48,392 nucleotides of DNA from Conidiobolus incongruus B7586. Its lineage: Eukaryota; Entomophthoromycota; Entomophthoromycetes; Entomophthorales; Conidiobolaceae. How positions within the stretch are numbered: position 1 is the stretch's first letter; each line of letters opens with the position of its first letter. The DNA is taken from contig JNEM01010786.1 in NCBI GenBank assembly GCA_000697335.1, positions 1 through 48,392 on the forward strand, read 5' to 3'. Of the stretch, positions 12,001 through 21,961 are shown piece after piece. The notes under the pieces are model-generated. The model saw nothing but the letters and a program-made list of their open reading frames with translations. It searched no databases and was not told the origin of the DNA. A program made the position numbers and the translations under genes.

Positions 12001-13404
12001 CTAACGCTGGAAGGGCCACATTCCCCAGAGATCGTTCCAGCTTGGTTGGTTACCACCCCATTGTGGTTGTTGGAATGGAGGTTGTTGCTGCTGTTCACTT
12101 TGTTCTTGCGTTGGAAGTTGTTGTGGTTGTTGTGGTTGTTGTGGTTGCTGTTCCTGCGGTTGATATTGTTGATTCTTAGTCATATAATCTCCCATTGCCA
12201 AAATGGCTGCAGTGAACTCTTTACCCTGTGGGACAATAGCAGAAGGTGGTTGAATAAAACCATTTTGACCCTTATCTTTCAATTCGACAGCGAAGGGATA
12301 GGGTATTTTGGCAACTGAATAGCCCCAGTCGACGGAACTGCCACTAGCTGGATAAATAGTTTTACATATAGATCCGAAGGTGAATTGAGGAGCTCCTTGT
12401 CGAACCATAGCTTGAGTAGCAATTTGACTGATTTTATAAAGTTCATCGTTGGTTTCAGCTTCATCGCACTTATAGCCGTATGGATACATCCACATTTGGC
12501 CATAAGCATGTACATCGATGTACACAGTCTTTTGAGGAATGCTAGAGATAAATTTGGCCAAATTGGAAGTTTCTGGAGCGGTAAATTCTTTATTACCGGG
12601 ATAGGTCTCCTCGCAGGGATTAATTCCTGGATTGGCCCATTGGAAACCCCAATTACGATTCAAATCAATTCCGAAACATTGAGAACCAGAAATGGGCTGC
12701 AAATTCTTACGCCAATAACGATTTTGACTACCTTGACGAGTGTAGTCGTACCCATCGACATTCACAACGGGAATCAAGTAAATGTCGAATTTTTCGAGCA
12801 AGTTTTTGACTTGTGCATTGGAAGCGGATTTTGTAATTAGTTCATCCATCAAATAAGACACTGTCGAGATGGTGATCCATTCACGACTGTGAATGCCACC
12901 ATGAATGATCCAAGCTTTTTTATTTGAGCTGCTGCCTTTAGAAATTTTAACACCACGGATGGTTTTTCCGCGGTAAGTCTTGCCAACTTCGAAAGATTTA
13001 GCGATAGAAGAGTGTTGGGAAATCAATTGATCCATAAACTTGTAAATTTCTTCAGTTGAATGGAATTGAGAGTGGAATGGACTTACTCCAGTTGCATAAC
13101 CGACAGGAGCTGGCTTTGATTCTTCAGCAAGTAGTTTACCTAAATCACTATGTACTACTCTAATAGGTGCGGAAAATTTAGCTCTCAGCTCGTTTGCGAC
13201 ACGTGTACCCACACGAGCTTGAATCGTGTTGTTGAGCATTTTATTCCATACATCGATCTTATATTCACTAGCATATTGTTGAAAAATTTGAGCATCTTTC
13301 TCAGTCTTGAGATCGATATTAATCAATTGCTGAATCTCGTTTGGAGCGCTCTGCGACACCAAACCAGCAACAAGATAACCTAAAATAATTAACAATTTGT
13401 TCAT
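12001..13404 (-). CDS. Secreted M14 zinc carboxypeptidase, A-like, with Gln/Pro-rich tail
   Basis: Encodes 467 residues in one exon. A hydrophobic signal peptide (about 1-18) is followed by an M14-type propeptide (about 25-95) and the catalytic domain (about 110-405). Zinc ligands are His172 and Glu175 in GIHSREW and His299 in DVHAYGQ. Arg232 (YWRKN), Asn249 and Arg250 (DLNRNW) match residues that hold the substrate carboxylate, Tyr351 matches CPA Tyr248, and the catalytic base is Glu374 (VELKD). Val358, just before Asp-Trp, sits where CPA has Ile255, so hydrophobic C-terminal residues are the expected substrates. An extra 60-residue tail rich in Gln and Pro ends in SWNDLWGMWPFQR, absent from ordinary family members. 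Role: extracellular protein digestion. A TATA box lies just upstream. Confidence 0.95.
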   Translation of the reverse strand: MNKLLIILGYLVAGLVSQSAPNEIQQLINIDLKTEKDAQIFQQYASEYKIDVWNKMLNNTIQARVGTRVANELRAKFSAPIRVVHSDLGKLLAEESKPAPVGYATGVSPFHSQFHSTEEIYKFMDQLISQHSSIAKSFEVGKTYRGKTIRGVKISKGSSSNKKAWIIHGGIHSREWITISTVSYLMDELITKSASNAQVKNLLEKFDIYLIPVVNVDGYDYTRQGSQNRYWRKNLQPISGSQCFGIDLNRNWGFQWANPGINPCEETYPGNKEFTAPETSNLAKFISSIPQKTVYIDVHAYGQMWMYPYGYKCDEAETNDELYKISQIATQAMVRQGAPQFTFGSICKTIYPASGSSVDWGYSVAKIPYPFAVELKDKGQNGFIQPPSAIVPQGKEFTAAILAMGDYMTKNQQYQPQEQQPQQPQQPQQLPTQEQSEQQQQPPFQQPQWGGNQPSWNDLWGMWPFQR

Positions 13405-14731
13405 CGCTGTATTAATATTATTGATAAACTTATTCTGTTTTATCCTTTTATATTTATTAAATGACTTCCGGTTTTTGTTGTGGTCATGTAATTAATTATC
13501 TCTTTTTAATCAATTGGCGTAATTATCAAGAATTCGGTTGGAAAATTTCGCTTCATTATGCAATGGCTTTAATTAAAATTATTTACTTTGTATAACAGTC
13601 TTTGTTCAATACTAGCTAATCATCCTAAATTCTTTCAGCAATATTTCAAATGAATCATGCCATCCTCCAAGAAATTAAATTTTGTGGATATTTGACTAGT
13701 GAAATTCGGACTATAATGCTGAGGTTATAATCAAGTAGAAGCTAGTCTATTCCAAGAGTATTGTAACTCATCTGACAATTATCTTAAGTATTATCCAAAA
13801 TTAACCTATTGATAATTATTTAATGGCAATAAGCCAACCGATATTAAATTATACTGGATAGAATTTAATTTTTTTGATATAACATACGCCAAACTTAACA
13901 CAGTTTATTCAAGTTAATCTCATTGATTTAACTAAAATCGAATTCAAGATAATTGTTTATTTAATCATGTATAATAATTATTATATATTTTTTTCTATTC
14001 AAAATTGTAAATTATAAAAAATTATTTTGTTAATAACATACATTACTGAAACTATCAAAATCCAATACTATATAAATTTATTATATAGCAATTATAATAA
14101 ACCATTAAATTTTACAAAATTGTAAACGTTAATTTTCTGCATATTTCCAAAATCTAATAGAAATATTAAAAAAAATTTCAATATGAATTAATATATACTT
14201 ATAGATAAAATTATTTATAATTCTATAATTTCATATTTTATTTTAAATGACAAAATTCTAATAAAATGAGTTATATTGAATGATGTAAACATATATGATT
14301 TAATTTTATCATATATGATATTTAAATCAAAAACCAATTAAATGCAATATAGTTCAAAATATATATATTTTTATTTAATTATTTGCTATTCTTAACCATT
14401 TTTCGTTACATGTTAAAATAATTGCCAAGTCATACTTGTATAATTACATAATAATTATTAACCAACAATCTAACGTTAGTATCATTATTTGGATCAACTG
14501 TGAAAATCAGATTGACAAATCTTTGAGTGATTATATATTATGATATGAGAAAGTGAATTTGGATGAAAAATATTGAATTTAGGTATTTTAATATATTATC
14601 TTTAGTAATAATTTCCTAAACTTTTAACGTGCGGATTGTAAAATCCAGAGTTATGAATATTTGTATTTTCAATCAAATCAAAAATTTTCTTTGCAGTAAT
14701 TCTCATATTTAATTTAGAATTTTTTTGATGT
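13405..14731. other. AT-rich spacer, nothing recognised beyond the promoter
   Basis: Carboxypeptidase 5' flank, then non-coding AT-rich sequence up to the tRNA-Phe-like copy. Confidence 0.55.
13445..13452 (-). promoter_or_regulatory. TATA box of the carboxypeptidase gene
   Basis: TATAAAAG on the minus strand, about 41 bases before the start codon at 13404. Secreted or membrane genes elsewhere in the window have a similar element 50-60 bases before their ATG. Confidence 0.6.
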
Positions 14732-14804
14732 GCTGCTTAAGTTCAGTAAGGAGAGCATCAGACTGAAGACTTGAAGATCCTGTGTTCAATCCACTGTGGT
14801 GGCA
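14732..14804 (+). pseudogene. Degenerate tRNA-Phe (GAA) copy
   Basis: 73 nt closely similar to the tRNA-Phe at 4591-4663 and still carrying anticodon GAA, but with features that argue against function. Position 8 is A instead of the near-invariant T, the anticodon stem has an A31-C39 mismatch plus a G-T pair, and the T stem has a T50-T64 mismatch. The D loop is also changed. It keeps the same acceptor sequence and T7-T66 mismatch, and is followed by a run of seven T that could end Pol III transcription. It is most likely a decayed duplicate. A weakly functional tRNA or a Pol III-transcribed relic cannot be excluded. Confidence 0.75.
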
Positions 14805-16602
14805 TATTTTTTTAATTTATTGGATAGTTATTTCTTTGTTTTACTTCAAAATTTCTATTGCTACCAATTTTATATTGATAACATTTAGTAGTTCATTTGT
14901 GATTTTGGGTATAATATTTTCATGATTCACTATATTTATGTTTTTATTCACAATAACAATAAAATGCTTGATATCATTGTTTTTTCAGAGTAATAAATTC
15001 TAAATTTTGATTTAGTAATGGATGTTTTTTCATCAATTTCAGAAATTGCAAAAAAAGATGTTGATAACTTAAATTGTTAGAAACTTCAATGTATAGTTAG
15101 TCATTTTGCGATTAATAGATTATATTTGCTTTCATTTTCAAAATATAAAACCATGAATTTATTAAATTGATATTTTGAAATACTCAGTTCACAAGATATC
15201 ATTCATATTATATTATGATTTTTGACTTGGACTATATCCAAATATTCTTATATAATCAATCACATATAAAATCTAATTTTCTTATAAATTTCAGTATACA
15301 AATAAATACAAAATAAAACATTTCAATTAATATCAAACTATTTTTAAATCTATATTCTTTTAAACAGATAATTCAAAATATATTTTTGGGATTAATATCA
15401 TATAATTACGGAATTTGGCTATATATATATATATATTTATATATTTATATCATAATATAATGATATTTCTTTGAAAAGATTATAATATTATTCAAAATAA
15501 TAGTTGTTAAATATTTAAGTTTGAATAATCGTACGTTTTATTAGAATATATTTCAGAAATATCTTGTGTTGTAATTTATAACATAATCAAAAACCTTCAA
15601 ATTCAAAATAGATTTAATCAATTTAAATTATTTTTCAAAATTATATAAAATGACGTAATGTTAAATAATTTTCTTGACTATAATTATTAATCAGATTTCA
15701 AAATTATAATAGTTTAAACCATAACTTTGGAATCAGTATATTGCTAGTTTGAATATATATAAAATATTAACCATTATATCAATAATAAGTAAATATTTAA
15801 AAATATTTAAATTCTAATATTGATATTTGTTTTTGCTATTTTTAAAATTATTTATATTTATTTAAATATAATAAATTAAGTTTTTGAATGACGGATTAAT
15901 TATGTTATCAATTGTTCATTTCTATCTGTAAATATCAAGAACATTATTCTCGCGTACTGATTCACTTTAATACTCGATTATGATTGAAGGAATTCTCATC
16001 GAATTACTGACTAAGTTAAACATAAGATTGCATTATTATTATTATCTACTAAATTAAAATTTCATATATATTTAAGTACTGAACAATAAATTAGTAAGTT
16101 TGATTTGATTAATAAAATTGACCGCAAAAGTTTAAGAAATGCATACGCAATAAATGCATGGCATTCTTTATCGCAGCTAGTTTGAATAAGCTTAAAATTT
16201 TGAAAAAAATATTCAATAGTTTATCATCTATATACATTATTATAATATTATTAAAAATATCTAAAAATTATGCTCATTAATATATAATATTTTTTAACAT
16301 TTTCTAATAAAGAACTTTCAATCTTTTTCCACAATAGGCAAATATATTTATTTTTTTAGATTATCTATTTGAATTATGTAAGGAGACAGTTGCAAAGTCA
16401 GTTTTCTCAAATTAGCTTGACGGAATTATTACATCACTAATTCAAATCAGGTTTTTTTTATAGATTATCCAATCAAATTAAAACATTATTTGATTAAAAA
16501 ATGAACTCTAATGGCATTAGCCATTTTTATTTAAAAGTTCGAATATATATAAAGGCCCTGGACTAAGATAATATCGGCAATTAAACATTGAAATAAAAAA
16601 CG
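14805..16602. other. AT-rich spacer upstream of the TMEM198-like gene
   Basis: No coding region seen. It includes a short (AT) run near 15421-15436 and the promoter of the downstream gene at its right end. Confidence 0.55.
16544..16553 (+). promoter_or_regulatory. TATA box of the TMEM198-like gene
   Basis: TATATATAAA followed by AGGCCC, 50 bases before the ATG. The decayed paralogue downstream keeps a TATAAATA at about the same distance, and both have a short CGGCAA stretch between TATA and ATG. Confidence 0.65.
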
Positions 16603-17331
16603 ATGTACAATAAACTTACGATTAACAATTGGATTTGGCTATTATGGCTACTATTGATTAACTCAGCTGCCGCACAGTCCTGGGAAGTTCATCCTAGAAC
16701 TGATGCAGGGAGTATTATCGCAGGTGTCATTTTTATGATTGTTGGTTTAGTATTCGTATTCGCCGGAAAACGTCTCATTAAAATTGTTGTCGCAATCGCT
16801 GGTTTCTTCACCTTCTTTTTCATAGTTTTAGGTATTTCTACCTTTATCGTTGATTGGGATAATTTATCAAGGACTCAAAACATTATCATCTGGGTATTCG
16901 CAGTGGCATTAGGTGTATTAGGAGCCTTAATTGCTTGGTTCATTTGGAAGGTGGGTGTCGTTATCTTTGGCTTCTTATTTGGTATTAATGTCGGTACCTG
17001 GATCACCCGTATCAACTTTACCTCAAACACCAATGCCCAACTTGGAATTATTATCGCTTTTGGTGTTGTTGCAGCATTAATTACTCTATTCTTCATGAAG
17101 TTTGTCATTATTGTTGGAACTGCTTTCACAGGAGCTCAATTGTTTATGTGCGGTGTTGATTTAATTACCAATACAGGATTCATTCAATTCCGTGACAGTG
17201 CTATTGAGAATGGCGTGATTTCTTCTCCTACTCCTCAAGTTTGGGCTATGATGGGATCTGTGCTAGCAATAACTTTGATTGGAACAATATTCCAATGGAG
17301 AACATCACCAAAGACTGACATGAAATATTAA
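16603..17331 (+). CDS. DUF4203/TMEM198-like multipass membrane protein
   Basis: 242 residues in a single exon. An N-terminal hydrophobic segment (WIWLLWLLLINSAAAQS) looks like a cleaved signal peptide. About seven hydrophobic segments follow: GSIIAGVIFMIVGLVFVFAG, then a Lys/Arg-flanked IKIVVAIAGFFTFFFIVLG, then further pairs to a last helix near 220-235. Short polar loops and glycine-rich helices match the TM7SF3/TMEM198 (DUF4203) family of secretory-pathway or plasma-membrane proteins. In animals TMEM198 is linked to Wnt co-receptor signalling, but the fungal function is not established. The ending RTSPKTDMKY is a short cytosolic or luminal tail. A diverged copy lies 2.2 kb downstream on the same strand. 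Confidence 0.85.
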   Translation: MYNKLTINNWIWLLWLLLINSAAAQSWEVHPRTDAGSIIAGVIFMIVGLVFVFAGKRLIKIVVAIAGFFTFFFIVLGISTFIVDWDNLSRTQNIIIWVFAVALGVLGALIAWFIWKVGVVIFGFLFGINVGTWITRINFTSNTNAQLGIIIAFGVVAALITLFFMKFVIIVGTAFTGAQLFMCGVDLITNTGFIQFRDSAIENGVISSPTPQVWAMMGSVLAITLIGTIFQWRTSPKTDMKY

Positions 17332-19520
17332 CTTGATAAGTAATTATATATATATATTAACATTTAAATAAATTATATTGTATAAAATATATAGTTGGAC
17401 TTATTATTTTTTAACATAGAACAATTTGATTCCAATTATATCATATTCGATAAATAATGAGTTCGAAGTGTTGGTTGAAAATTGATAAATTATTTGTATC
17501 ATCAATTCATATATCAGTTCTAAAACCAAATTTAAGGTCAAGAATTAAAAATAATATAATATATTCTAATAAATATTTTAATATTATATTATTTATTTAT
17601 AATATCTAGGCATTGTTAACAAAATTGATCACATTTGAAGCCCAGCTAATTTTCATTCTTATTCAAACAATTGATTTGAATAAAAAATATCAATTTTCAA
17701 TTTAATATTTTATTTATTGAATTAGTATCATAATAAAATTACGTTATCTAAATACTTATTTCTTTTTAAAAGTATTCAGAAAAACCAATATAAAGAAATA
17801 CTGTTTATTTTATATAATTATATCATATTTTAAGCTAGATTTGCTTAAATATTAATTGAACATTTTAAAATAATGCATAATTCAATGTGATCAAAATAAC
17901 TATCAATAATCCTAATCTCTGTTATAAAATTTTTTAGGTTGAAATAATGAAATATACAAGTTATTATATTATTTGAAAATATTGAACTTGATTATAAGTA
18001 TTTTTAATCAATTTTATTAATTAGGATGTAATGATTAAGGAAAGTTAATTACTATACACCGAAAAGTAATTTACTTTCATTGTAATGATTTCATAATTCA
18101 GATTGATATATTGTGTTCATTGAAATTATATGTAATGAAATTGTTTTTTATTAAGTATTTTATTCATAAACTCGTATTAATGCATACTCACTACATTTAT
18201 TTATCAAACAATAAAAGAAATATTTAAATATAATACCTTAATTCATATAATCGATATTTAAATTTATTCAGAACCTCATCTTACTCAAAAAAAAAATAAA
18301 AAAAATTGAATATTATCTAAAGCACATTAACTTAGTAACAAATTCAACTCAATATTGAATAATTACTGGAATATTAATTATATTAAGTAATATTTTTTAT
18401 TTTTCCATGGATTAATAATGATTTATGTGAATCATCATAAATTCTCTTATTCAAGTTTCGCCTAAATATAAATTTTTGATAAAAAAATGCAAAAATAGTA
18501 AAAAATAGTTTTACTAGAATTTAAAAAATCAATTATTATATGAATGTTTATAAATGATTGATCTTTTCATAATTGTAATATCTATTATTACAGCTTATTT
18601 ACATTGTTTAAAATATTTTCAACGCTTAGTTTACAGATTCTATGTTTAAAGTTTTAGGAATGTGGTAACTAATTCGGAATCATTTTGATTGTTTTCTTAA
18701 GTATTATTAAATATATACCTTTTAGATCATAAGTTATCATTTACTTTCAAAGTTAATGTTCAATATAGATAAGTTTTTATAAAGTAATAAAATATAACAT
18801 ATCAATGATTTAATGAAATTTGTTAATGTTGATTAAACACTTCTACTTAAGTCTCAATATTTATTATCAAATTTGCTAATTGTTTATCAATATCAAATAC
18901 TATTGATATTTAGTAAAAATTATTTAAATTATTAATAAATTGTAACTAGGAATTATACCCATCATATAAAGTTGAAAAGCTTGCATTATGTTATTTATTG
19001 ACCAATATTTTTGACTAGTTAGTGAAAATTTTAACATTAATTTACCTTAAAAATAACCTTAGTAAAATATTAATGATTAATTTAAAATATGGTAAAACTG
19101 GTTAAGTTATAATAAATAGGGTATATAACATAGGTTTATAATAATCCTATTTCTCACTAGTAACTATGGTATTAGCATTGAAAACTACTAAAAGTATTTT
19201 GATATATTTTCTAGATGATACTTGTTTTATCAAAAAAAATTTTCCAACAATTGAAAGGCTTTTTGAATCAACTCTCAAAATATTTATTACATCCTCCTTA
19301 AATGTCAATTTACTATTTGTCCAAGAAGTTTTGCATTATTGATGAAATGAAAAGTTTTATTCTAGTTTGTGTTTAAATATTATGATTTGATATACTATAT
19401 GCAATAATGTTTAGAATACAAAGGTCGATTGGGTAATACAAACTATATGTAAATGATGAATATAAATACCTCAATGAACTCTTCTAGATATCCTTAAATA
19501 TCCTCGGCAAAATTCAGAAC
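17332..19520. other. AT-rich spacer between the TMEM198-like gene and its decayed copy
   Basis: No ORF or RNA gene recognised. A TATA-like TATAAATA at 19461-19468 lies about 53 bases before the pseudogene's ATG. Confidence 0.55.
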
Positions 19521-20209
19521 ATGTATACACTCAGAATAGACTATTTCATTTGGTTACTATGGTTTATATTAATCCATGCCACATCTGCTAAACATCATAT
19601 GATTATCAATCCCTGAACTAGTATAATTAATATCGCATTTGGTGTGATTGCAGTGATTGTTGGTTTAGTGTTTCTATTCGTTGTCAAATATTTGATCAAA
19701 TTTATGATTACAATTGCTGGATCCTTTGCCATTGCCTTAATTATATTCTGCATTTCATATTTAATTGTCGATTTCCAGTCTATATTAAAAATAAAATATG
19801 TCGCCATAATAGCAAGTGGGATTGTTTTAGGCATTGTGGGCGGATTTCTCAGAAGTTTGAAAAATTTGGCTGAGTGGTTTTTGGTATCATATTCTGTATC
19901 AGAGTAGGTCAATTCATTATCCGAATTAATTTGACAACAGATGCCAATATTCATATATCCATTCTTATTAGAGTTGGAGTTGTTGGGTCATTTATTGTAG
20001 TATTATTTATGAAATACGTTGTTATTGTTGGTACGGCATTTAATGAAGCTCAACTCTTCATATATGGTGTTGATTTAATTACAAATACCTGCTATCTTCA
20101 ACTTTGGAAAACATTCAAAGGTAAAATGATCGTTTCCCCTACACCTCAGATCTGGTTAATGGCGGGATCTGTATTAGTCCTGACTCTTCTGGGTTTACTA
20201 GTCCAATGA
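19521..20209 (+). pseudogene. Decayed paralogue of the TMEM198-like gene
   Basis: The translated sequence follows the neighbour at 16603-17331 over its whole length: MYTLRIDYFIWLLWFILIH for the signal peptide, VIVGLVFLFVVKYLIK for the first helix, then VVIVGTAFNEAQLF, YGVDLITNT and VSPTPQIWLMAGSVL near the end. The frame is broken at least three times. An AGA codon of the intact gene is TGA near 19615, a frame change lies near 19860-19875, and a TGG codon has become TGA at 20207-20209, removing the short tail. Splicing is unlikely to rescue it, because the broken sites are aligned point differences rather than inserted intron-like sequence. It arose by tandem duplication with its promoter and was then lost. 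Confidence 0.88.
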
Positions 20210-21961
20210 AAACTGAAGCCCAAAAACAATAGAAACGATTTATCTAATCAATCACTAATATCCACAAAAAGTAATAGTAATCAAGCATTTTATGAAAATG
20301 TAACATTTAAAAAATTCACATTAGGATTGAATATCTTCACAAATAATCTATTTTTTATATATTGAGAGATTAGATGAATATTTAAATTTTTAAAGTGTTT
20401 TATTCACAACATATAATTATATACTTTCAATGGATAATATTTGTTATAATCCCGTTAACAGATTATCGAAATTTATTTAACAATGTTTATAATCGATGAT
20501 ATTATTATTAAAAATTTATATATTAGAATTTCACTATATAAATTTAATATTTTTTAACTTATTTAAGTGATCATTTAAAAAATTAATTATTAAAATAACT
20601 CAGTTATTTACCATATAAAAAGTATATGTTGTTTATTTAATAAATAAATAAAATTTCCTAAATGTATAAGGTTAGATAATTATTTGAGAATTTGATATTA
20701 CAATCTACAATTTTGGTTTAAGAAAAACATTATTAATATCTTCAATTACTATTTTAAAAGCTTAATTAATATTGTCAAATTCATATATATGCATTATATA
20801 TTATGGAATAAGTTTTTATACCTTTTCCATTAATTCTAGGAAAATAGCGATTTCAATATTTATATTGTAATGTGATAATAATATGTTTTTATAATACAGT
20901 GCTGATATACCTAATAGCAGTGATTAATAAATATATTATAAATTTTAAACTTGAGAATTGTCATATATATTTCTATGTTTCTCTATTTTATAATTTTACA
21001 TAACATATCCTCTGATTATTTAATTAGTTATAAAACTGGTATAACTTCAATTCAGTTCTATATAAAGTCAACACTGCTAATGAATGCCTAAGCAAAATAA
21101 TTCATAAAATCAATAATTTGGACAATATATTTGTTAAATTTTCAAAAGATAAAGCTTAAAAAGGTATATTTAATATAAAGATCAAATAACTTATATACCT
21201 GTATTATTTATGTTGAATATTAATATTTTTGTCCGAAATTGGGTTTGATATTGCTTACTAAAAATCTAAGTTCAATATGTTTTGATATAATTAAAATACA
21301 TTTAAGCCACTATCAAATAAATTTTCCACTAAAATTAATTAATTATTGATCGGTTTTCAGAAATGTTATTTAAGCGATGTAACCATTAAAGGTAAGCTAT
21401 ATCATAACTCGTGTTTAAGTTTCCATTAAAAAATAATGATGCTCGGATTGTTGAGTTAAAATTGTCACAAGTAATAAATAACATTCAACTTCTTAAAGCC
21501 ACCGAAATTGATGAGAAGGTCTGCAGATCAAATTAAAATGGTCTGCAGGTCAATTTTTGTAAAAAATTAAAATTTCGATAATTTATTCTCTAAAAATTTA
21601 AATGATATCACAGTATTTCACATGTTACTGTCCAAATTTGATACTATAATTGTTATATTTTCACGATGTTTCAAATAAAGCAAATAAAATCAATTCTATA
21701 CAGATATAAGCCGAAAGCAATGGGAAAAATCGGATTAGAAATTACTATAAAAATGAAGCAATAACTAAGAGTGACCGTTTTAATAATTATTCATTCTTTT
21801 TAATCATCTGATTAATCAGTTGTCATTTGAAATTATTCCATTTTAAATCTTGGATCAATTGATTTCCCTTACTTTTTATATACGCAACCAAGCGCACTCA
21901 AATCTTTGCTAAATTCATTATAGGTCACATTTATTATTATTTTTATAATAGATCTTAAGAA
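20210..21961. other. AT-rich spacer upstream of the citrate synthase gene
   Basis: No gene recognised. A near-direct repeat of GGTCTGCAG-ATCAA / GGTCTGCAG-GTCAA stands out near 21518-21555, and a slightly GC-richer stretch near 21880-21900 may be promoter. Neither can be assigned. Confidence 0.5.
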
